A DNA stretch of 64,000 nt from Rhytidiadelphus loreus. Its lineage: Eukaryota; Streptophyta; Bryopsida; Hypnales; Hylocomiaceae. The stretch's first letter is position 1; every line of letters begins with the position of its first letter. The DNA lies in assembly GCA_947034895.1 (NCBI GenBank), contig OX344763.1, forward strand, positions 1,676,501 through 1,740,500. Reading direction: 5' to 3'. The position numbers and the translations under genes were made by a program. The notes beneath the pieces were generated by a model that saw nothing but the letters and a program-made list of their open reading frames with translations, had not been told where the DNA came from and ran no database searches. This document shows, in pieces, positions 49,301 through 59,149 of the stretch.

Positions 49301-52300
49301 AACAAAAAACAAAATAACGGAGAAACGTACCTTGGCCCTTTCTTCTTTGGATCAGACCCACGGTGGGCAGCCTTTCCCCTCGCCGCCGATGGCGTGGCCC
49401 TCAGGGGTGCTCTCAGATCAGCATGCATAAAACGAAAAAAAAATAACGAAGAGAGCGTCGGGGACAAGCCTCCGCGGATCAGGCCCACGGTGGGCAGCCC
49501 TTCCCCTCGGCGCCGATGGCGTGGCCCTCCGGGGTGCTCTCAGATCAGCATTCATAAACCGAAAAAAAAATCACAAAGAGAATGTCGGGGACAAGCCTCC
49601 GCGGATCAGGCCCACGGTGGGCAGCCCTTCCCCTCGGCGCCGATGGCGTGGCCCTCAGGGGTGCTCTCTAATCAGTATTCATGAAACAAAAAACAAAATA
49701 ACGGAGAAACGTACCTTGGCCCTTTCCTCTTTGGATCAGACCCACGGTGGGCAGCCTTTCCCCTCGGCGCCGATGGCGTGGCCCTCAGGGGTGCTCTCAG
49801 ATCAGCATGCATAAAACGAAAAAAAAATAACGAAGAGAGCGTCGGGGACAAGCCTCCGCGGATCAGGCCCACGGTGGGCAGCCCTTCCCCTCGGCGCCGA
49901 TGGCGTGGCCCTCCGGGGTGCTCTCAGATCAGCATTCATAAAACGAAAAAAAAATCACGAAGAGAATGTCGGGGACAAGCCTCCGCGGATCAGGCCCACG
50001 GTGGGCAGCCCTTCCCCTCGGCGCCGATGGCGTGGCCCTCAGGGGTGCTCTCTGATCAGTATTCATGAAACAAAAAACAAAATAACAGAGAAACGTACCT
50101 TGGCCCTTTCCTCTTTGGATCAGACCCACGGTGGGCAGCCTTTCCCCTCGCCGCCGATGGCGTGGCCCTCAGGGGTGCTCTCAGATCAGCATTCATAAAA
50201 CGAAAAAAAAATAACGAAGAGAGCGTCGGGGACAAGCCTCCGCGGATCAGGCCCACGGTGGGCAGCCCTTCCCCTCGGCGCCGCTGGCGTGGCCCTCAGG
50301 GGTGCTCTCTGATCAGTATTCATGAAACAAAAAACAAAATAACGGAGAAACGTACCTTGGCCCTTTCCTCTTTGGATCAGACCCACGGTGGGCAGCCTTT
50401 CCCCTCGGCGCCAATGGCGTGGCCCTCAGGGGTGCTCTCAGATCAGCATTCATAAAACGAAAAAAAAATAACGAAGAGAGCGTCGGGGACAAGCCTCCGC
50501 GGATCAGGCCCACGGTGGGCAGCCCTTCCCCTCGGCGCCGATGGCGTGGCCCTCAGGGGTGCTCTCTGATCAGTATGTATGAAACAAAAAACAAAATAAC
50601 GGAGAAACGTACCTTGGCCCTTTCCTCTTTGGATCAGACCCACGGTGGGCAGCCTTTCCCCTCGGCGCCGATGGCGTGGCCCTCAGGGGTGCTCTCAGAT
50701 CAGCATTCATAAAACGAAAAAAAAATCACAAAGAGAATGTCGGGGACAAGCCTCCGCGGATCAGGCCCACGGTGGGCAACCCTTCCCCTCGGCGCCGATG
50801 GCGTGGCCCTCGGGGGTGCTCTCAGATCAGCATTCATAAAACGAAAAAAAAATCACGAAGAGAATGTCGGGGACAAGCCTCCGCGGATCAGGCCCTGGGT
50901 GGGCAGCCCTTCCCCTCGGCGCCGCTGGCCAGGCCCTCGGGGGTGCTCTCTAATCAGTATTCATGAAACAAAAAACAAAATAACGGAGAAACGTACCTTG
51001 GCCCTTTCTTCTTTGGATCAGACCCACGGTGGGCAGCCTTTCCCCTCGGCGCCGATGGCGTGGCCCTCAGGGGTGCTCTCAGATCAGCATTCATAAAACG
51101 AAAAAAAAATAACGAAGAGAGCGTCGGGGACAAGCCTCCTCGGATCAGGCCCACGGTGGGCAGCCCTTTCCCTTGGCGCCGCTGGCGTGGCCCTCGGGGG
51201 TGCTCTCAGAGCAGCATTCATAAAACTAAAAAAAAATCACGAAGAACGTGTCGGGGAACAAACCTCCTCGGATCAGGCCCACGGTGCGCAGCCCTTCTCC
51301 TTGGCGCCGATGGCGTGGCCATTGGAGGTTGCCCTGATCAGCATTCATAAATGAATAAGTTGCGAAGAAACGTACTTGGGGACAAGCCTCCGCAGATCAG
51401 ACCCTTGGTGGGCAGCCCTTCCCCTCGTCGCCGATGGCATGGCCCTTGAGGGGGTGTTGTAATGAGGAACGTGACCGGTGATTAAACCCTATGTGGGCCG
51501 TGCCTACCTTCTCGGATGTAACCCTCTATGGGATTTACTTCCTCTCGGCACCGATGGCATGGTCAGGGGTTTGGTCGGGGGTAGCCTTACCCTAAAACTA
51601 ACTTCGAGAATCTCTATCGGAGACTTACGTTTGCGGGACAAACCCCCAAAACGATCAAGCAATCCAGTTTATTCTGTATTCATGTTTTTGCCCTCGTCTA
51701 GGATTCCTAGTGATGGTGGAATGACGATTACCTCAGAGCCCGCAGTTGGCGGTTCATCCGTTGTGTTCACTTGATCTGGCCTCTCCTCCGCAGAGCCCGA
51801 AGTTGGTGGTGCAACCATCGTGATCACCTGATGCGGCCCTTCTTCCTCAGAGCCCGTACTTGGCCGTGCATCCGTCGTGTTCACCTGAGGCGGCCCTTCT
51901 TCCTCATCGTTGCTATTCATATCGTGATCTTCACTTCTCTGAGCCTCCGCGACCGCGCTCCTAGTGGTTCGTCTTCTCGCCATTTCAGTCTTCGTGTTGA
52001 CAAGAAATACGTCAGTGATCCGTGATTAAGGATTCGGTCCTTCAATGAAGGATGACTACGAACCCTAACCTCTTAGGAACTTGCACAAGGATTGAACCAA
52101 CGCTCAATGTCTTAGATTCTACAAAGCTTACTGTCCGACCATTAGTCTTCGTGTTTAGGAGAAGTGATCTATCAAAATTTCATACCTAATGTGGTGGTGA
52201 GATTATTTGTAGAACTCATTTACTTTGAGGATAACTACCTGATTTACGAAAGTACGTACTACCACATCCAAATACATCAGTAGGTATAATAACGGTATCG

Positions 52301-52645
52301 CGAATACACAATATTGCGAAGAGGTAGCAAATGTGAAGGGAGAGTAAATTCACTTACGACATTACGCAATTGCCCGTAGCCAATGCTGTTCCTCTGCGGC
52401 CCTTCTTCTAGGCTCGTTACAATATGTTGACTCTCAACAATGAGATCTCCATGGAAGTCGTATTCTTGCATTTGAGCAGTTGCAGTTTCTTCGCACGACT
52501 CGGACTCACACAGTAATGCAACCTTCTTACTTCTATTCCTTGACCTGTGCAACTCCCTACTAGAAGAAAATAAAAGTTTTCTTCTCTTCCTCCTTTTCCT
52601 ATATGTATGCACAATTCCATCGCGTGTGCAATCTGGCGTAAGCAT
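43357..52645 (-). CDS. ParB-domain/DNA methyltransferase fusion protein, copy 2 (12 exons, one frame break)
   Basis: Exons (minus strand): 52645–52358, 51989–51732, 47745–47105, 47016–46827, 46725–46531, 46443–46228, 46081–45846, 45742–45046, 44954–44607, 44368–44092, 43982–43777 and 43627–43357; about 1274 codons. Exon 1 is basic (RKRRKRRK, NLS-like). Exon 2 holds three ~19-residue acidic repeats. Residues ~255–385 form a ParB/sulfiredoxin-like domain with FVCDGNHRLLAW near residue 345. A Lys/Glu-rich stretch lies at ~770–840. The methyltransferase follows: VDLVIADMPEG near 930 (motif IV position), ALLIIHS, a motif X-like block (RFMQMLIEASTFANDVVID) and motif I (IDCTAATGAS), the order of permuted beta-class DNA methyltransferases. 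Expected role: SAM-dependent adenine-N6 or cytosine-N4 DNA methylation in the nucleus. However, the usual DPPY is DMPE, so activity is uncertain. Exon 11 lacks 2 nt after ALEED, breaking the frame; an alternative acceptor at 43961–43962 restores frame but removes motif I residues. Confidence 0.85.
47812..51475 (-). repeat. GC-rich minisatellite, ~28 units of 127–130 bp with a 384-bp higher-order period, in intron 2 of the methyltransferase gene
   Basis: Each unit contains TTCCCCTCGGCGCCGATGGC, GTGCTCTC(A/T)GATCAG, an A-rich tract, and ATCAG(A/G)CCCACGGTGGGCAG. Three unit types alternate (ATCACGAAGAGAATGTCGGGG; ATAACGAAGAGAGCGTCGGGG; ATAACGGAGAAACGTACCTTGG), so identical blocks recur at 48242, 48626, 49010, 49394, 49778 and 50162, exactly 384 bp apart. 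Later, two-unit 257-bp steps appear. Units near the right edge (51170–51570) are degenerate. Open frames of 66–97 codons on both strands repeat with the array. The array accounts for most of a 4-kb intron. Confidence 0.95.
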
Positions 52646-53402
52646 ATGACTAATAGTATATACAGTCGACCATATTGTTGATTATTAGTGGGAAGTGAGG
52701 TATTATATTGAAGTAGAACAATGTATGCATTCTACAGAATTGTTACCAATGATGCTATCATCACTACATTTGCTAAGCAGGATTCAGTACTTTTAATATT
52801 ATAATTCGTCTCAGGCGTACATGATTTGAACCTACTAGTCATTTGAATTACAATAATTGATATTATTAAATACCACAAGATTGTCTAATCCGATCTTTCA
52901 AATTGCGCATTACTAGAATAGAGTACTCCATTTTCACTAGCGTGTGCCTATAATTTTGTTGGTGACTGCTGACACTTTATGTTTAGACTCCATAGTCGGC
53001 ACTACTTAATTTCTAGAAGGAACGATCTCCTTTACGTAATAGCAGGAACATGGTTACAGAGAAGTTCAGTAATTACTTCATGCTCATAAGCCTCATATGG
53101 TGCCAGAAACAAACTACTAACCTTAATAAAGTTAATTTCATTTGGCTTTGGTGTTAATTTTATTCAATGGATAGGTGAGCGCATTTCCTTAATTACAACC
53201 GCAACCGTCTGTATCGTCTGCGCTTCCAAGTACATTGTATACGGATTCTATTTCATTGATGGATATTGATTGCAGATACTGACATTGAAAATTATTTATT
53301 ATCAAATCTGTTTGGGAGAGGCTCTAGATTCAACCTTTCTTGAGCGCTGCAGAAGTTTAGGTCATATTGTCATTGTCGATGTTGCTCTTTGATTTCTGAA
53401 AG
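52646..53402. promoter_or_regulatory. Shared upstream region between divergent genes (copy 2)
   Basis: These 757 bp separate the start codons of the methyltransferase (minus) and transposase (plus). No ORF is seen. A bidirectional promoter is inferred from the arrangement, which is conserved with 2277–3015, although I see no extended sequence match between the two regions. Confidence 0.45.
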
Positions 53403-56400
53403 ATGGCCTCCCTCAGAGCGGATGGCCACGAGGTTCCTCTCATACTCCCTCTAGGAGATGGAGATTTTGTGGCGGTGTCTGCTCACCTTCTTCATGTACG
53501 TTTTGGATTTGCCCTGTCTAGTATCTATGTTGAAGAGGAAGTACTGTCTGAGTCTGGCATTTTGAGAGAGTCGATCCATATGCAGAGAATGGTAATTGAT
53601 GACAATCATGTCTGGCATCTTCGTCGAGGGCGCTATCGAGCTTATGGTTTACCGTCTGTGATGAGTACAAACTCCACTCAGATCTTACCTCGGCATTCCG
53701 AGCATTCTACAGTGGATATGCCTCCTTCCCATCGTGACAACCATAACACTTTAGAACGTGAGCATGTTAGGAATGTTGTCAATCTTCTTCCGTTTGTCAC
53801 CGTCAAGAAGGAACCAAATGACCATGTCATAGATCTCTCGAGTGAGTCCGAGGGAGAGTCTCCAAACCAACCAGCACTTCCTAGTAGAGTCTCTGAGGGG
53901 GCCCACATGACACCATCTAGTTTAAATTTAACGCCTTCTAGTAGTCCTGCTCTGTCCACGCACTTCCGTCCACCAACATATCCTAGTTGTGCATCTGCGA
54001 TTAGTATTGTTGGTTGCCTACACAAGCTAGCGGCGATGCATGGTTCTCGGAACGAAGTAGCTTCGATAGACTATGATGCACTCATCCATCATAAGGTGCA
54101 GTACCTTCCTACAAATTTTAACGGAGATGTAGTTTTTGAGTTGCCTTCTCTTCCAATTTCGATTTCGTCGTCCTCTGCTGGGAAGTTACAGGGCATGGAT
54201 AAACGATACGATGGTCACGCTTGGTGTAGGACAATGACGTCTAACATCAACAATCACGACGGCCTAAAGTTCAGAAAATCTTCTTGTGCCGGCCATCTTA
54301 TCTGTAAGAATTCAGAATGCGACTACTTGAAGCGTTCTTCTCATCCGAACGAGACTGAGTGGTGTGGTTTTACTCCTGGTCCATTTTGTATTGGTGCATT
54401 TCCTCCAAAGGATTCTACTCTCCTCTGTAAGATATGCAAATGTCCGCCTCATTGCATCAATGTCTGTCATGCTCGAATCTATTACGTTTTTGGAGATTCT
54501 ACAAGCATGACTAGAGCTTGCATTCATTTGGGGAATCACGTGCATCATGTAGCTTCAGGAACATGTAGAGAGTCCTTAGGTGCTATAGCCAGACTCATCG
54601 CTGGTGAGGTTTCGAAAACCCCTAGTGCCACTAACTCTACTATTGCCCTAGCAGCTAGCAAGAAATTTCTTGATAACCACTTGATACACAACGGTGAAGG
54701 TCCAAAGCAGATGTTGCGGGGAGATTCGTTAGATGATGTCATGGACAAGTTCCAAATACTAAGTTCTCCTAATATCCGAAATGTTATTTCGTCTTTCCGT
54801 TCAAGTGGCAAAAGTGGGATAATAGATAGTATCATGAATATGAAAAGAAATTTGCGGTTTGAGTACATCCATGACAGTGTGTTTCCTGGTCAAGGCAAGG
54901 AGAAGGTTTATTTGTTTAAAATGCTAGTAGAAGGACCAGGGAGTGGTGTGGACCTTGTGAATCGGATGCAACCGGGCGGAGATCTGGAGAACGCATGGCT
55001 CATGTTTGACCATGTCAAGCGAGTTAAAGACTGGACAACCATGGCCTGCCACGTTTATGATACAGGTTGCAGGAAAGTCATGACAATTGCTGTGTGTGAT
55101 ATGCAATCTGAGGACACTGTGGTTCAATGCATCATGTGGAGATCTCTGAACGGAGTCATGAGACGCAATGGCATTGAGAATCCAAACTTTAAAGGCTTTA
55201 TGGCAGACAGTGCACAAGCGAATTGGAATGCCGTTCGAATTGTCTACGGATCAGGAGATCCTAAAATAGAGATGGTGAACCGGGAGAGAACATGTCTTTT
55301 ACATTGGAGTACCTCTTTGCATCGCCATACACAGAAGCTCATCAAGCCGGACTTGCAACACCAACATACTCGACTTTGTAAGCAATACAAAGACTCCAAA
55401 TCTATGGACGAAGCTGAGATGCGTTACCTAGCGATACGATCTTGGTGGCTTTCATCTGGAGCAGCCTCGGAAGATGCTATGAGGGAATTGGAGTTGTGGC
55501 TTGCATTTTGGCACTTCAGATATCGTCAATGGGGCGGCTTTATGCAAATGGTATTTCTTCTACCTAATTATTTTCATTCTGCAATCTTATGGATCCACTT
55601 TTATTTTTCTGAAATCAAATTCGGAACAAATATTTCTGCCTTGTTTGGAGATATTCATCACTCTAGGGTATCGGGGATTCTCCCCTCGGCGCCGAGGGGA
55701 GCCTTTGCCGCATAGTGGTTAGATCAAAGTTTAACTGTGTCATTGTAAATGAGAACTATCAGTGGTGATACTTAATTTTTCTTTTACTTTGTCTTTGATA
55801 TCATTGTTTCAGGACTTAAATGTTGAGGAGATGGCGGATATGCCGTCTTGCAACTTATCCGAAACAGTCCATAATAGGTGGTTGCAGCAGTCAGGTAATC
55901 GGGGTAATGATTTGTTTGCCGCCACTTCTGATGACTGCATTCGAGCTTTCATGCAAATGACCAATTATCGAGCTTTTCTTAATGGCAACATATCAAGGTC
56001 AGGGCCATCCAAAGAGGAGTTAAAGTTACGAGGCGCTAGACGTAGCGGTGATCCAAAGAAGATTGCGGAGGCACTCAATGAACTTCCTGGAGGGGCCGGT
56101 GTTGGATCACGTATTCCGCATTTGGAAGGCGAAGAAGTATTTGGTAGCAGTAAGCGCAAGCTTGACCTTCCGATTGGGTCAGATGGTGACTCCCATCGTC
56201 CAGACAAGGTAAACTTCTCTCAGCCTCGAGTACAGACACGATCGACACGTTCACCCACGGTTGCCTCTAATGAAGCAGACACACTGGTTGATTCTGCCCA
56301 TGTACCACATGTGACAACTGCAATGGAGAGTGAATGTGATACTTCACAGTGGCATATTGCAAGAATTTCGCACAAGTCCAGTTGCAAGTGTCACGCGCAA

Positions 56401-57219
56401 CAAAGAAGTTCAAACATCCGTTGTGTTGCCAAAATTGCAAAGGGATCTAGTGGTACACCAACTCCGACCTACCGTGGTAGAAAAAAACAATATGGCGGAA
56501 ACAAGGAGATCATGACCGACTTCTGGTTTTGCCCAGATGATATTGAACGATGTGTACAAGGATCTAAACGTAGTTGGGTAATTGATTGGCCCCAAGTCCC
56601 GGATGTGTGGCCTGTACTAACAGGCACTAATTTGACCCGCCAAGAGACGTTGCTGCTACAGGAGGCTGGTTTCCAGCTACAACAACGGCCAGCTATGTCC
56701 CCTCGACGTTTATTCACCATGTCCAATGTCTTCCAGGCCATCTACTATGATCACCCTAGTCCTTTACATGCAGACGCAAATCCAACTACTCGAAGGAGCA
56801 AGGCTATTCGACGTATTGCAAATGCTCCTACAACAGAGCACCACAATAAATGGGAGAGCGCTGGTAATGTCAAGGGAACGATTTTGGGAGTAACCTTGCT
56901 CCCCTTCCCTGGACTTGGAGCCATAATCTCCCTTCAATCCGGACTTGAGCCAAAGCAGAAGCTTTATCGCATTACACTTGGCATGTATCCAGAGTGCACT
57001 TGTCCCGATTTTGTCGACATGGCTGTTTCAGCAATTGGTGGACGCCAACAGTATATTCATTGCAAACATCTTTATTACTTACTTCGCTACTTCAGCAAAA
57101 TGAATCCGACAGAGGATAACTTCATACATTCTCCAAGCTTCAGCTTCAATGAAGTGAAGCTCCTTCTCACAAAGGCCGGTATCATCAAAGTTTCGGAGGA
57201 TAGTCTTCAACATGTTTAG
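53403..57219 (+). CDS. MULE-like DDE transposase with N-terminal zinc clusters and C-terminal SWIM finger (intact)
   Basis: Two exons, 53403–55550 and 55813–57219, both phase 0, 1184 residues. Order of parts: N-terminal block with RADGH (1–90); Ser/acidic variable region (90–200); zinc-binding region at about 260–355 (GHAWC; CAGHLICKNSECDYLKR; CKICKCPPHC), comparable to the WRKY/GCM-like fingers of MULE transposases; DDE core with MFDHVKRVK (about 535), VCDMQSED (about 563), FMADSAQANWNAV (about 600) and the C-x2-H segment RTCLLHW (about 630); then a basic spacer with RGRKKQ; and a SWIM finger CTC…CKH at about 1110–1140. It would bind the element's ends in the nucleus and catalyse excision and insertion. 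No stops or frame breaks are present. The start is the first ATG of the conserved block. It diverges from the methyltransferase gene. The intron holds the 20-bp palindrome. Confidence 0.9.
55681..55700. repeat. 20-bp perfect palindrome in the transposase intron
   Basis: TCCCCTCGGCGCCGAGGGGA equals its own reverse complement. Its first 15 bases are identical to the core of the minisatellite unit in the methyltransferase intron of the same element. Confidence 0.95.
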
Positions 57220-57472
57220 AAGTCCAACAATACCTAAGTGATCAGTGTTAATGATTGAAGGACTGTAGACTATTCATAGATGTCTAGCTTCAAAAGTACC
57301 ATTTTGTATTTGGACAAATACAGTAATTCCTTGAAGTATTCAATACAACCTATTTTCAATCAGAATTTGCATTTTCCTATAGGTCATTTGTTTGCCTTTC
57401 ACAATATGTACTTCTATTACTGTAACCAATGATTAAAATTAAAAAATTTATACAAATTGTACATAACCACGG

Positions 57473-57736
57473 TAATAGATCCACGGTAAGAAGTCATGGG
57501 TGCTAAGTCCACAGTAACCGGACCATGGTGCTAAGTCCACGGTCATAGGTCCACGGTCAGTGTGTACTAAAATTTACTCGAAATAGTAAGTTTTATAATA
57601 ATTATTAAAAAAATTCTATTTTTTGAAATATTACTCAGTTTTTTTAATTTCAGAACTCCGCGCTCACATACTTCCTGCTCAACGCTCGCAGGCTCGCGCT
57701 CACACGCTCACAATCTAGCACCGTTGTCTAATAAAG
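57473..57736 (-). repeat. Right subterminal repeats, terminal inverted repeat and target duplication of element copy 2
   Basis: CCACGGT words recur (near 57470, 57481, 57538, 57551), including CCACGGTCATAGGTCCACGG. A GCTC-rich cluster (GGCTCGCGCTCACACGCTCA) follows at about 57691–57710. The terminus CAATCTAGCACCGTTG ends at 57726 and the 10-bp duplication is 57727–57736. Confidence 0.9.
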
Positions 57737-58906
57737 ATACTCCCTTTTAGTGCATGATACAAAATGATACAAAAGATTTTCATGAAAATATTTGATAACA
57801 TGTTTCCTATTTCTTAGTAGATGAAATTTCTAAATTGTCATAAAATCTTGAAACAATGTTGCTCCTTTTAGATGAATAGACATATATTTGGAATGAATAA
57901 ATAAATACTATCCACAATTTGTATATTTTATCTTTTTTGTGGATGTAAAGGATGTCAAGCTTTGTAGCTTTAGCGAAGATCTCTTTTTAGCAATGTCCAA
58001 AACAACTTAATAAATAAAATAAAAATTGCACATCAATGTTTGGGGAGAATCACTAGTTAGTTCATTGTTAGCCATTGGAATTGGGAAAAAAATCCGGTTG
58101 CAATTTGAAAACATTGCGCACACACACACGGTGATTTTTTTTTGTAAATTTCCTATTTAGTGTAAAAAATAGTTGGTAAGACTCAAAAACTTGGTACTTG
58201 GTACCTGAAAAAACAATTCTCTATAAGAATTAAAAGAAAATAGCTAGTAAGACTCAAAAATATCCTAAACGTTGTTATGCATCAATGTTTGGAGAGAACT
58301 ACCACTTAGTTCATTGTTAGTCATTGGAATTGTGGAAAAAAAATCCAATTGCAATTTGAAAACATTAAAAAAAATTGGTAACAAAATCCATAAATTTCCT
58401 ATTTAGAGTAAAAAATAGAGCCCCCCCCCCTCCAAGGTTTATACTTGAAAAACTAGTTCAATATGGGAATTAACGGAAAATAGCTAGTAAAGCTCAAAAA
58501 GTATCCCAAAAACTATTGTACATCGATGTTCTAGGAGAACCACCAATTAATTAATTATTAGCCAATGGAATTGGAGAAAAACCTAGCTACAATTTGAAAA
58601 CATAAAAAAAGAAACATAAAATTTCAATGTAGAGTAAAAAAAAGTAGAGAAAGAAAATCCAGACTCAGTACTTGAAAAACCAGTTCAATATGGAAATTAA
58701 CTTAAAATAGTTGGTAAATTCTTGTGTCGTCCGTCTTTTCTTTTTTCTTTTCCTTTTGTGTCTTGCTCTCTTGTCGTATCCCCGCCAGGCCATTTGTGAC
58801 TGGCGGTTTTGCTCCCCTCCTTGCAATGAAATTTCGTTTCATTTGTTTCAAAAAAGAAGAAGAAGAAAATAGCTGGTAAAAAAAAACTACTCCCCCCCCT
58901 AAAAAA
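57737..58906. other. AT-rich repeats and a second LINE-like tail
   Basis: Three diverged direct units of about 230 bp (near 58020, 58270 and 58510) share AATCACTAGTTAGTTCATTG-type phrases and TTAGCCATTGGAATTG. At 58818–58857, CTTGCAATGAAATTTCGTTT followed by CATTTGTTTCAAAAAA matches the tail near 41400. Confidence 0.5.
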
Positions 58907-59142
58907 GGTCAGGGTGAACTGACCCCCTCGCTCGTCCCCCCAAGTCAGTCCAAGGGGTGCAAGTAAAAAAAAGACCCCCTATTTTGTGCCCATAAAATGT
59001 ATGCTCTACATATCTCCAAGCTAATTTGGGGTCTCTGATTGCAAATATAAATTCAAAATTTGCAAATTTTATCATGCATGGGAAATAAAAAATTTCAGGG
59101 TTTTCCTTCAAGGACGAGCGAGGGGGTCAGTTCACCCTGGCC
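58907..59142. mobile_element. 236-bp MITE with 31-bp inverted ends
   Basis: The left end GGTCAGGGTGAACTGACCCC continues to CTCGCTCGTCC. The right end, inverted, begins GGCCAGGGTGAACTGACCCC and continues identically. TAAAAAA flanks both sides (58900–58906 and 59143–59149). No coding sequence. The family is undetermined; a 7–8-bp duplication would suit hAT. Confidence 0.85.
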
Positions 59143-59149
59143 TAAAAAA

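Larger units (their letters stand above)
42798..57726. mobile_element. Complete MULE-like element copy 2 (14,929 bp) carrying a transposase and a ParB–DNA methyltransferase
   Basis: Seen: the left end CAGGGTTGCTATTTTGTGAG and the inverted right end CAACGGTGCTAGATTGTGAG match at most positions and continue into TGTGAGCG-type repeats. TCTAATAAAG lies directly outside each end (42788–42797, 57727–57736). Between the ends are only two genes, transcribed outward from a 757-bp region: the methyltransferase (43357–52645, minus) and the transposase (53403–57219, plus). A 9–11-bp target duplication and the transposase type fit the Mutator-like superfamily in the broad sense. The methyltransferase is cargo, comparable in principle to TET/JBP genes carried by KDZ transposons of fungi. 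The transposase gene is fully open, so the element could be recent or still active. The methyltransferase gene has one visible frame break. Confidence 0.92.

Noticed and set aside
48115..51350. Dozens of 64–119-codon ORFs on both strands inside the 47.8–51.5 kb array
   Set aside because: They repeat with the array, shift frame between units and lie inside an intron. Reported only as a possible exon-like property of the repeat, not as genes.
47812..51475. Regularly spaced repeats resembling a CRISPR array
   Set aside because: Units are head-to-tail minisatellite repeats without unique spacers, in an intron of a eukaryotic gene.
43357..52645. Bacterial contamination as the source of the ParB–methyltransferase
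   Set aside because: The gene is split by 11 GT–AG introns, shares exon borders with a second copy, and lies between plant-type TIRs and target duplications.
42798..57726. KDZ or hAT superfamily assignment for the large element
   Set aside because: The C-x2-H segment within the DDE core, the SWIM finger and a 10-bp duplication fit MULE-like better than hAT (8 bp). KDZ also has zinc/SWIM-type features, so the assignment is kept as MULE-like in a broad sense.
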